Shown piece by piece: positions 53,109 through 60,025 of a stretch of DNA of 64,000 bases. Below the pieces are notes generated by a model, which ran no database searches, was not told the DNA's origin, and saw only the letters and a list, made by a program, of their open reading frames with translations. The number at the start of each line of letters is the position of its first letter. Within the stretch, counting starts at the first letter, position 1. The translations under genes and the position numbers were made by a program. This DNA is from an uncultured Bacteroidales bacterium (GTDB lineage: Bacteria; Bacteroidota; Bacteroidia; Bacteroidales; Paludibacteraceae), in assembly GCA_902799705.1 (NCBI GenBank), contig CADCBP010000014.1, forward strand, positions 24,057 to 88,056. Direction: 5' to 3'.

Positions 53109-54503
53109 ATGGACAAGTATCGTATAGAATCCGACCTCTTGGGCGAGTTGCGAGTGCCCTCCGAGGCGTATTACGGCGTGCAGACGCAGCGCGGCATTGA
53201 CAACTACAAAGTGTCTAATCTCAAAATGTCTGATTTCCCGGAGTACATCATCGCCATGGGTTACATCAAACTCGCAGCTGTAGAAGCGAACCACGAGTTA
53301 GGTGTCATCAATGATGAGATCTACAAAGCGATTGCACAAGCCTGCCGTGAGATCATCGATGGAAAGATGCATGACCAATTCCCCACGGATCTGGTACAGG
53401 GCGGTGCCGGTACCACAGTGAACATGAACGCCAATGAGGTGATTGCCAACCGTGCATTGGAGATCATGGGCCACCAGCGTGGCGAATACCAGTATTGCTC
53501 GCCGAACGACCATGTCAACTGCGCACAAAGTACCAACGATGCCTACCCTTCCGCTTTCCGCTATGCCTTCATACGCATGAACCGTGGGCTGGAGAACGAA
53601 CTGAAAAATCTCATTGCGGCACTGCGCAAGAAAGGCGACGAGTTCAACGACTCTATCAAGATGGGTCGTACCCAATTGCAGGATGCTGTGCCGATGACCA
53701 GCGGACAGGAGTTCCATGCATTCGCCAATAACCTCGAAGAAGAGGTTGCCAACCTCGAGCGCAATGTCCGGTTGCTTTATGAGATCAACATGGGCGGTAC
53801 AGCTATCGGTACAGGACTCAACGCTGTTGCCGGTTATGCCGAACTGTGCATCAAGAAGATGTGCGAACTGACGGGCGAGCCATTCCTGTTGGCGAGTGAC
53901 CTGGTAGAGGCGACACCGGACACCGGCGCGTACGTCAGCTACTCGGCTTCCCTCAAACGTCTGGCGGTCAAACTGAGCAAGATGTGCAATGACTTGCGAC
54001 TGATGGCTTCAGGTCCGCGTTGCGGCTTGCATGAGATCAATCTGCCGCCGATGGCGCCGGGCAGTTCCATCATGCCGGGTAAGGTAAATCCTGTTATTCC
54101 CGAGGTCACCAACCAGGTATGTTTCAAGGTCATCGGAAATGACACCGCCGTCACTTTCGCGGCAGAATCAGGACAACTCCAACTCAACGTCATGGAGCCG
54201 ATTATCACCGAATGTATCTTCGAGTCCATCACCTGGCTGCAGAATGTGATGAAGATCCTGCGCGAGAAATGTATCAACGGCATCACCATCAACCGCGAAC
54301 ATAACCTCGAGACGGTAAAGCACTCCATCGGCATTGTCACGGCTCTGAACCCCGTCATCGGTTACAAAGCCTCAACGAAGATTGCCAAGGAGGCCCTTGA
54401 GACCGGAAAGAGCGTCTATAACCTCGTGCTCGAACACGGTCTTCTGAGCAAAGAGCAGTTGGACGATTTGCTTGATCCCGCACACATGCTCGCAGCTCAC
54501 TAA
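53109..54503 (+). CDS. aspA: Aspartate ammonia-lyase
   Basis: 464 residues of the fumarase/aspartase superfamily. Aspartase-type motifs: GGAGTTVNMNANEV, SPNDHVNCAQSTNDAYPSA, GRTQLQDAVPMT and the signature loop GSSIMPGKVNP. It converts aspartate to fumarate and ammonia, feeding fumarate reduction typical of Bacteroidales; fumarase C is the main alternative but GRTQLQDAVPM favours aspartase. It ends the plus-strand run and is followed by a good terminator. Confidence 0.92.
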   Translation: MDKYRIESDLLGELRVPSEAYYGVQTQRGIDNYKVSNLKMSDFPEYIIAMGYIKLAAVEANHELGVINDEIYKAIAQACREIIDGKMHDQFPTDLVQGGAGTTVNMNANEVIANRALEIMGHQRGEYQYCSPNDHVNCAQSTNDAYPSAFRYAFIRMNRGLENELKNLIAALRKKGDEFNDSIKMGRTQLQDAVPMTSGQEFHAFANNLEEEVANLERNVRLLYEINMGGTAIGTGLNAVAGYAELCIKKMCELTGEPFLLASDLVEATPDTGAYVSYSASLKRLAVKLSKMCNDLRLMASGPRCGLHEINLPPMAPGSSIMPGKVNPVIPEVTNQVCFKVIGNDTAVTFAAESGQLQLNVMEPIITECIFESITWLQNVMKILREKCINGITINREHNLETVKHSIGIVTALNPVIGYKASTKIAKEALETGKSVYNLVLEHGLLSKEQLDDLLDPAHMLAAH

Positions 54504-54537
54504 GGGACGCAGACACACGCGCGCATGCGCATATTTA

Positions 54538-54572
54538 AATAAGGTGACCTTTGGGGCCACCTTATTCTTTTC
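54538..54572. terminator. Convergent rho-independent terminator
   Basis: Stem AATAAGGTG (54538-54546) pairs with CACCTTATT (54558-54566), followed by CTTTTCT. It lies between aspA (plus) and the Ser/Arg-rich gene (minus) and probably serves both, more strongly on the plus strand. Just before it (54510-54531) is an alternating purine-pyrimidine tract of the ACACGCGCGCATGCGCAT type. Confidence 0.85.
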
Positions 54573-54587
54573 TATCCATTGAATGTT

Positions 54588-55982
54588 TTATCTGCGAGTG
54601 CCGGCACTTCCGCCACCGGAACGTCCTCCTCCGGAGAATCCTCCTCCGCCTGAACGGCTACCTCCGCCACCGGAGTATCCGCCACTCGAACGGCTGCTTC
54701 CACCGTAACTACTGCTGCGACTTGCGCCTGAGTAAGAGCCACTTGAACGGCTGCTTCCTCCGTAACTACTGCTGCGACTTGCGCCTGAGTAAGAGCTACT
54801 GGAACGGGTGCTTGCACTGCCGGAATATGTCCGTGCGCTGGAACTGCTGCTGGCGGTACGACTACTCGTACTATAGGTCGAACCTGCGGAGCGGGTGCTG
54901 CTTGCAGAACGGCTCGAGCTGTATGACGTCGCGCTGCCTGCGCTGCGGGTGGTTGCCGAACCGGATGAGGTACGGGCTGTCGCCGTTCCCGAAGTGCTGC
55001 GACTACCGGTGGCTACGCTGCTTGTGCTGCGGGAACCGGCACTGCGGGTAGTGGTTACTGCGCTGCCGCTTGCCGTGCGGGCGGTTGCCGAGCCGGTAGC
55101 GGTACGGGTACCTGTACTACGTGCGGCTGCGGTGTTCGTGCTACCATACGTGCGGCTGCTTGCAGACGAGCGGTCAAGAGAACCTGCCGTGCGGGTGCTT
55201 GCCGTTCCGGTTGCCGTGCGACCTCCGGACAATGCGGCTCCGCTGGTACGACGGATATCACTCGCGTTGGTCATTCCTGCGTTGCGTTGCGAGAACGAAC
55301 GATCGGGATGGGCTACCGCATAATCTCTGCGGGATACGTCGCGGTGCAAGTCTGCATAACCGTAGCGAACTGCGCGAGCGTGACGGAACGAGCAGCAGTG
55401 GTGGTGATGATGCCATGCGTAGCAGCGACGCCAATACCAATCATGCGCCCAGCAGTCATGTACGTACCACCATCCGGGCCAATAACCCCAGTACCAAGGG
55501 CTGTGCCATGCGAACCAAAGATCACTCCAGAACCAGTCGTATATTACAGGACGGTAAACGAATACCGGCTCGATGATATAGTTGGTTCCATATACGTACT
55601 CGTCACCTACTATCTGTACGCTTACCTCGTTCTTCTCGTCTTTCTCAACGTAGATAGAGGCTACGTCTTGATAGATATCTTTCGCGAGGATAGCCTGCAA
55701 AACGATCAGTCGCTTGTTTCCCTCACCCGTCTCTATTACGCGCAGGTAATCTACTTGACCGTCGCCATTCAGGTCGAGGTTGCAGAACGCGCTGTCCGGA
55801 TTGTTGAGCATCGTCTCGAACTCTTCCAGATTCTTAGACTCAGCAAACAGTTTAGCTACAACCTTCAAGTCCAGGCCTTCAGAGATGTCCGAACTGTTAG
55901 CAGAAACTGTTACTGTCTGTTCCGCCCATGCCGCCATGCTCATGAGCATCAACGTCATCAAAAGTGTAGTTAATCGTTTCAT
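54588..55982 (-). CDS. Secreted Trp/Tyr-rich protein with a very basic Ser/Arg/Gly/Thr repeat tail
   Basis: 464 residues, family not recognised. Signal peptide (1-20); a folded part (about 21-140) with an EF-hand-like LDLNGDGQVDYLRV; a region extremely rich in Trp, Tyr and His (about 145-200, for example WYWGYWPGWWY and HHHHHCC); then about 260 residues made almost only of Ser, Arg, Gly, Thr, Ala and Tyr, ending in Gly-rich repeats. A 57-bp tandem DNA repeat codes part of the tail. Such a tail is likely disordered and positively charged, perhaps binding polysaccharide or forming a matrix; that is inference. Single gene with an 8-bp array upstream. Confidence 0.75.
   Translation of the reverse strand: MKRLTTLLMTLMLMSMAAWAEQTVTVSANSSDISEGLDLKVVAKLFAESKNLEEFETMLNNPDSAFCNLDLNGDGQVDYLRVIETGEGNKRLIVLQAILAKDIYQDVASIYVEKDEKNEVSVQIVGDEYVYGTNYIIEPVFVYRPVIYDWFWSDLWFAWHSPWYWGYWPGWWYVHDCWAHDWYWRRCYAWHHHHHCCSFRHARAVRYGYADLHRDVSRRDYAVAHPDRSFSQRNAGMTNASDIRRTSGAALSGGRTATGTASTRTAGSLDRSSASSRTYGSTNTAAARSTGTRTATGSATARTASGSAVTTTRSAGSRSTSSVATGSRSTSGTATARTSSGSATTRSAGSATSYSSSRSASSTRSAGSTYSTSSRTASSSSSARTYSGSASTRSSSSYSGASRSSSYGGSSRSSGSYSGASRSSSYGGSSRSSGGYSGGGGSRSGGGGFSGGGRSGGGSAGTRR
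54684..54797. repeat. 57-bp tandem duplication in the Ser/Arg-rich gene
   Basis: Two consecutive copies of about 57 bp, each coding the 19-residue unit SYSGASRSSSYGGSSRSSG. The period is a multiple of three, so the frame is kept. Confidence 0.85.
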
Positions 55983-56006
55983 AATCGTGTTGTTTTAAAT
56001 TGTTCT

Positions 56007-56046
56007 CGGTATCCCGGTATATCGGCATATCGGTATCCCGATACCT
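56007..56046. repeat. 8-bp CGGTATCC tandem array (5 units)
   Basis: CGGTATCC, CGGTATAT, CGGCATAT, CGGTATCC and CGATACCT, between ribBA and the Ser/Arg-rich gene, probably in the leader of the latter. No clear -7 box is seen in this gap. Confidence 0.8.
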
Positions 56047-56074
56047 TAGTCTTTCAAATATCGTGCCAAAGTCT

Positions 56075-57340
56075 TCACACTAATTTCAGATCATGGTGCA
56101 TTTTTTCTTTTTTGGTACGCATGTAGCGCTCGTTCCATCGATTCGGAGCAATCTCTATCGGTACGTTCTCCACGATCTCAATGCCGTAGCTCTCCAGTCC
56201 GACGCGTTTCACGGGGTTGTTGGTCATGAGGCGTAACTTGCAGGCATTCATCTCGCGCAGGATCTGCGCTCCTACTCCGTAGTCCCGTTCATCCGGACGG
56301 AATCCCAAGTGTACATTCGCCTCCACGGTGTCTTCGCCTTGTTCTTGCAGTTTGTACGCGCGGATCTTGTTCATCAGGCCTATACCCCGCCCTTCCTGGT
56401 TCATATATACGATCAGTCCGCGTCCTTCGGCTTCTATCATCTGCATTGCCTTCGTCAACTGCTCGCCGCACTCGCATCGTTTTGAACCGAAGATGTCACC
56501 GGTCATACAACTGGAATGTACGCGGCACAGGATAGGTTCGTCTTTGGTCCACTCCCCTTTGCTCAGCACTACGTGCTCCAGTCCCGTGGTCAAGTCACGG
56601 AACGGTGTCAGCATAAACTCGCCGTTCTGCGTCGGCAGGAACACCGTCTCGCCACGCTCGATAAGCCCGTCATTAAGCGGCTCATTGAGCGACTGGTCCT
56701 CTGCCCCTTCACCTTTCACCTTTAACCTTTCACCTTTATTGAGCCGGTAGGCGATAAGGTCCTTGATCGTGATGATCTTCAGTCCGAACTTCTTCGCTAC
56801 TTCCTGCAGTTGTGGCATGCGCGCCATGGTGCCGTCCGCGTTCATGATCTCTATCAGTGCCGCTGCGGGCTGCAGTCCCGCCAGTCGTGCCAAGTCCACG
56901 CCGGCTTCCGTGTGTCCGGCGCGCTGCAACACGCCGCCGACCTTGGCATACAAGGGGTTGATGTGTCCCGGTCGACCGAACGTCTCGGGCTTGCTCGCAG
57001 GATCGGCGAGTGCCAGGATGGTTGCTGCGCGGTCGGCTGCAGACACGCCCGTCGTGCAGCCCTCTAACTTATCCACCGTCACGGTGAAAGGCGTTCCGAG
57101 CATCGACGTGTTGTTGGCCACCTGGTGCATCAAGTCCAACTGCGCGCAGCGTGCCTCCGTGATAGGACAGCAGAGCACTCCGCGACCGTGCTGCAACATG
57201 AAATTCACTTTCTCCGGCGTGATCTTCTCCGCCGCGATGATGAAGTCACCTTCGTTTTCGCGGTCTTCATCGTCCACGACGATGACGAACTTCCCCTGAC
57301 GGAAATCCTCTAATGCTTCTTCTATTGTATTGATTCTCAT
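56075..57340 (-). CDS. ribBA: Bifunctional 3,4-dihydroxy-2-butanone 4-phosphate synthase / GTP cyclohydrolase II
   Basis: 421 residues. The N-terminal RibB domain (about 1-200) has [23 protein letters not shown] and RPGHINPL, with [15 protein letters not shown]; the C-terminal RibA domain (about 230-400) has [19 protein letters not shown] (zinc cysteines) and [11 protein letters not shown]. It makes both early riboflavin precursors. The linker contains the segment [12 protein letters not shown], coded in part by a four-unit heptamer array (56710-56737), which lengthens the inter-domain linker. The gene follows the LptF/G-like permease across a 16-unit heptamer array. No FMN riboswitch is visible. 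Confidence 0.96.
   Translation of the reverse strand: MRINTIEEALEDFRQGKFVIVVDDEDRENEGDFIIAAEKITPEKVNFMLQHGRGVLCCPITEARCAQLDLMHQVANNTSMLGTPFTVTVDKLEGCTTGVSAADRAATILALADPASKPETFGRPGHINPLYAKVGGVLQRAGHTEAGVDLARLAGLQPAAALIEIMNADGTMARMPQLQEVAKKFGLKIITIKDLIAYRLNKGERLKVKGEGAEDQSLNEPLNDGLIERGETVFLPTQNGEFMLTPFRDLTTGLEHVVLSKGEWTKDEPILCRVHSSCMTGDIFGSKRCECGEQLTKAMQMIEAEGRGLIVYMNQEGRGIGLMNKIRAYKLQEQGEDTVEANVHLGFRPDERDYGVGAQILREMNACKLRLMTNNPVKRVGLESYGIEIVENVPIEIAPNRWNERYMRTKKEKMHHDLKLV
56710..56737. repeat. 7-bp CACCTTT tandem array inside ribBA (4 units)
   Basis: CACCTTT, CACCTTT, AACCTTT and CACCTTT, in frame, coding part of the linker between the RibB and RibA domains. Confidence 0.85.
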
Positions 57341-57356
57341 AATTCTTTTAAACCTT

Positions 57357-57468
57357 TAAATCCTAAATCCTAAACCCTAAATCCTAAATCCTAAATCCTA
57401 AACCCTAAACCCTAAACCCTAAATCCTAAACCCTAAATCCTAAACCCTAAATCCTAAACCCTAAATCC
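57357..57468. repeat. 16-unit 7-bp TAAATCC/TAAACCC array
   Basis: Sixteen uninterrupted heptamers, nine TAAATCC and seven TAAACCC, without other variants. They fill the lptF/G-ribBA junction. The stop codon and last codons of the permease lie inside. The TAAACCC unit equals the plant-type telomere repeat, but this is an internal bacterial array. Confidence 0.95.
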
Positions 57469-58926
57469 TACCCCTCTAACCTTGGAAACAGCCTGTTTCC
57501 AAGCCTTCTCCCATGCTTCGGGATTGAACAGGGGAGAGTCCGTAGCAGCCTTGTAGGTCAGGAATATACCTATCGGCAGCAGGACGAACGAACTCAGCCA
57601 CATGCCTGCCCAGCAGGGCCATAAGGCTTCGCGCGCCATCTTGTATCCCGTGTTGTCAATGATGTAATAGACGATAAACATCACAACGGAGATCACTACC
57701 GGTGCTCCCAGACCTCCCTTCCTGATGATAGCTCCCAGCGGCGCACCGATGAAGAAGAAAATCAGGCAGGCGAACGCCAAGGTATATTTGCGGTACAACT
57801 CGATCTGATGCTTACGGATATATCGCTCGGCATCTTCCAGCAGCAGCGCGTTGTACTCTATCTGGTCGCGGTATGCCCGGGCTTTCTCGCCGGCAATAGT
57901 CAGCACCTGCCTCTGGCGGTAAACGTCGATCGAGTTCCATAACTGCTCCCAGTTATATTTCTCCTTCTCCTCTTTCGTCAGTTGCGTCGGCAGGAGTACT
58001 TGCCGTCTTGTCTCGCGTCCGAAATAGCGGTCTGTCAGCAACCGGGTGCTCTGTTCTCTGCTCCGCCCTTCGGCCACCACGCGCACAGAATCAATGGAAT
58101 GCGTCAACTGAGCCACGTTCTTACTCACGTGCTGGTCCTCCAATATCGATTCGTCAAAGCGGTTAAAATCCGTGGCAAAGTCAATCAGCAACCGTTTATG
58201 GGCGAACGTCTCACGCCTGTACGGGATATTCTTTGAGGAACGCGTGGCACGCTGTTGACGCTTGTTCAGGTCTTCGAAGGACTCACCGTTGATCAGGTCA
58301 AAAATCAGGTAGTGTTTGTCCTCGCTGGCTTTCAGACGTCCTGTATCCGCCACCATCACCTTCACGTTCTCAAATCCGTTCGAGTAGTCGTATATCATGA
58401 TGTTCAGCAACTCGCCGCGGGACGTCTTGTCATGCACGTATATATGGAATCCGCTGATGTCATCATAGAACTCCCCCACCGGGATCTCCAACTCCGGACT
58501 CTTCTGCCTGAGTGAGAAGATGAGCGCCCATAACTTCATCTGCGATTTAGGCAGCACATTGTTGCTGAAAAAAAACGCACCTACGCTGAGCAACGCCACC
58601 GCTATCGCCAACGGACGCATGATCCGGAAGAGCGAAATACCCGCCGCCTTCATCGCCGTCAACTCCGATTTCTCCGCCAGGTTACCGAACGAGATGATCG
58701 AACTGAGCAGTATCGCCAATGGCAATGCCAGAGGTACTACGGCCGCCGTGGCATATATGAAGAACTCCGAGAGGACTCCCAAGCCGATTCCTTTTCCTAC
58801 GAGGTCATCGACGTGAATCCACATGAACTGCATCAGCAGGATGAAGATGGCAATGAAGAATGTAGCCAAGAACAGCCCCAGAAAATTCCGCAGCAAGTAC
58901 ACATCTATTTTCTTCACCCAACTCAT
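57454..58926 (-). CDS. LptF/LptG (YjgP/YjgQ) family permease
   Basis: 490 residues with three N-terminal helices (YLLRNFLGLFLATFFIAIFI), a periplasmic beta-jellyroll region, and three C-terminal helices including FFIGAPLGAIIRKGGLG. Such proteins form the membrane part of the LptB2FG transporter that extracts LPS from the inner membrane. It is longer than typical LptF/G (about 360), with an extra basic helical insertion (about 230-370), as in many Bacteroidota. The last residues (GFRV) are read from the heptamer array. Partner subunits are not in the window. Confidence 0.9.
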   Translation of the reverse strand: MSWVKKIDVYLLRNFLGLFLATFFIAIFILLMQFMWIHVDDLVGKGIGLGVLSEFFIYATAAVVPLALPLAILLSSIISFGNLAEKSELTAMKAAGISLFRIMRPLAIAVALLSVGAFFFSNNVLPKSQMKLWALIFSLRQKSPELEIPVGEFYDDISGFHIYVHDKTSRGELLNIMIYDYSNGFENVKVMVADTGRLKASEDKHYLIFDLINGESFEDLNKRQQRATRSSKNIPYRRETFAHKRLLIDFATDFNRFDESILEDQHVSKNVAQLTHSIDSVRVVAEGRSREQSTRLLTDRYFGRETRRQVLLPTQLTKEEKEKYNWEQLWNSIDVYRQRQVLTIAGEKARAYRDQIEYNALLLEDAERYIRKHQIELYRKYTLAFACLIFFFIGAPLGAIIRKGGLGAPVVISVVMFIVYYIIDNTGYKMAREALWPCWAGMWLSSFVLLPIGIFLTYKAATDSPLFNPEAWEKAWKQAVSKVRGVGFRV

Positions 58927-58936
58927 TCACTCATTC

Positions 58937-59145
58937 TTATTGTAAATAAACATAGATAAATTTTCGTAGCAAATATGTATTTATTTATGTTTATTGCTGA
59001 TTATTTATAGAGAACTCGCAGAGTTCGGAAAGATTTGTTGAAATGAGCCATGTTAAATTTATTTATAAATGGGTCAGTTTAACAAAACTTTGGAGTACGC
59101 AGTACTATAAATAATCAGTGTTTATCTATTTTTATTTACTAATAA
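58937..59145. mobile_element. MITE-like element with terminal inverted repeats
   Basis: About 209 bp. The left end (58937-58960, beginning TTATTGTAAATAAAC) is the reverse complement of the right end (59121-59145) with one indel and one mismatch. A nested inverted repeat lies inside (CTGATTATTTATAG at 58997-59010 against 59105-59118). No open frame. It fills the gap between the LptF/G-like gene and cdd exactly, and could also act as a terminator for cdd. No target-site duplication was identified. Confidence 0.6.
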
Positions 59146-59146
59146 A

Positions 59147-59629
59147 CTACCCCTTCAGGTTTTCGCTCACGAAGATCAAAGGCAGCAGGTCGGCAGCGGA
59201 CTCGAATACCCAGATGGCATCCTCGCCGTACAACAGCACTTCCATCTTTCCGCCGTAGCGGTGCTCTGTCTCGATCATCACTTGGCGGCATGCGCCGCAG
59301 GGGGAGCCGGGCTCTTTGGTGAAATGCCCGTCCGTGAAGCACGCTATTCCCAAGCGCATCACCGGCTGGTCCGGATATTGTGCGCCGGCAGCGAATAAGG
59401 CTGTGCGCTCCGCGCATAATCCGCTCGGGTAAGCCGCGTTCTCCTGATTGCAACCGGGTATCAAAGTACCGTTCGCTAATTTCGCTGCCGCCCCCACATG
59501 AAAGCCGCTATAGGGGCAGTAACTATGCTTCGTCTGCTCCTTTGCCATCTCGAGCACTTCGCGCTGCTCATCCGTCAACTCGTCCCATTGATAGGCACGC
59601 ATCTTCGTTGTCAAATTGTATTCTTTCAT
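59147..59629 (-). CDS. cdd: Cytidine deaminase
   Basis: 160 residues, homotetrameric type. Zinc-site motifs CAERTALF (Cys72, Glu74) and PCGACRQ (Cys111, Cys114), plus SYCPYSGFHVGAA. It deaminates cytidine and deoxycytidine for pyrimidine salvage. The ATG at 59627-59629 follows a leader of about 180 nt that contains structured element copy B between direct repeats; this leader length is unusual for the gene and could be regulatory. Confidence 0.96.
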   Translation of the reverse strand: MKEYNLTTKMRAYQWDELTDEQREVLEMAKEQTKHSYCPYSGFHVGAAAKLANGTLIPGCNQENAAYPSGLCAERTALFAAGAQYPDQPVMRLGIACFTDGHFTKEPGSPCGACRQVMIETEHRYGGKMEVLLYGEDAIWVFESAADLLPLIFVSENLKG

Positions 59630-59662
59630 ACTATTGATTTGGTTATATTATTTTCCACATCC

Positions 59663-59691
59663 AAAAGGCCGAGACCTTTGCAGGCGCAAAG
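59663..59691. repeat. 29-bp direct repeat, copy 1
   Basis: AAAAGGCC, three bases, then ACCTTTGCAGGCGCAAAG. Matches copy 2 at 59791-59819 except at two of the three middle bases. The two copies flank structured element B. Confidence 0.9.
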
Positions 59692-59692
59692 A

Positions 59693-59792
59693 CTAGGTGT
59701 TTCCGTTAAGCGATGGAGAAGTGCCTTGACTTGGCTCTTCGAACGGCAGGAGTAGCGGGGAGCGTAACTCCAACCAGACGCGCTACAGGGAA
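59693..59792 (-). promoter_or_regulatory. Structured element, copy B, in the cdd leader
   Basis: Read on the minus strand from GTCTGGTTGG (59779) to ACACCTAG (59693), 87 nt, with similarity to copy A (19403-19490) continuing to 59792. Hairpin 1 pairs GGAGT with ACTCC (the C-G pair of copy A is T-A here); hairpin 2 pairs GAAG-GCC with GGC-CTTC around a shorter loop. It lies between the cdd promoter and start codon, so it is transcribed as part of the cdd leader. Confidence 0.7.
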
Positions 59793-59819
59793 AAGGCCTA
59801 CACCTTTGCAGGCGCAAAG
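59791..59819. repeat. 29-bp direct repeat, copy 2
   Basis: Second copy of the direct repeat at 59663-59691. It overlaps the -7 box of the cdd promoter, whose TTTG it supplies. The half CCTTTGC and GCAAAGG is itself palindromic. Confidence 0.9.
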
Positions 59820-59845
59820 GTACAACTTTTTTTTGATATACGCAA
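59815..59845 (-). promoter_or_regulatory. Promoter for cdd
   Basis: Minus strand: TTG (59843-59845), 20-nt spacer, TACCTTTG (59815-59822). Start expected near 59811. Confidence 0.8.
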
Positions 59846-59857
59846 AAAAATATGCAA

Positions 59858-59898
59858 TTTTAAATTTGAATTCTTAATTTTTAATTCTTAATTTTTAA
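59858..59898. repeat. 7-bp TTCTTAA/TTTTTAA tandem array
   Basis: TTCTTAA, TTTTTAA, TTCTTAA and TTTTTAA (59871-59898), preceded by degenerate units from about 59858. It lies between the divergent cdd and DUF1016 promoters; the rest of this 396-bp gap holds the cdd leader described above. Confidence 0.75.
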
Positions 59899-59986
59899 TT
59901 TCTCTCCTGCATGAAGTGCCAATAACCCCCAAACCACACCTAAACCGGCAAAATGCCGTGCAAAATTTATTTTTCTTCCAAAAACC

Positions 59987-60017
59987 TTGCGTATTTCATA
60001 AAAAATGCGTACCTTTG
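59987..60017 (+). promoter_or_regulatory. Promoter for the DUF1016 nuclease gene
   Basis: TTG (59987-59989), 20-nt spacer, TACCTTTG (60010-60017). The ATG at 60026 begins only eight bases after the box, so the mRNA should have a leader of roughly five nt or none. Confidence 0.75.
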
Positions 60018-60025
60018 CGGCGGAA

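Noticed and set aside
57341-57453. FMN riboswitch upstream of ribBA
   Set aside because: The whole gap is a heptamer array; none of the conserved riboswitch elements is visible.
57357-57468. Telomere or CRISPR interpretation of the heptamer arrays
   Set aside because: Units are 7 bp without spacers and lie between ordinary genes inside the chromosome; no Cas genes are present.
59626-59817. Short frames coding SGWSYAPRYSCRSK here and SGWSNAPRCSCRSK in copy A
   Set aside because: The peptides look alike only because the DNA element is repeated. The differences change amino acids (N/Y, C/Y) while keeping base pairing, so structure rather than coding is favoured.
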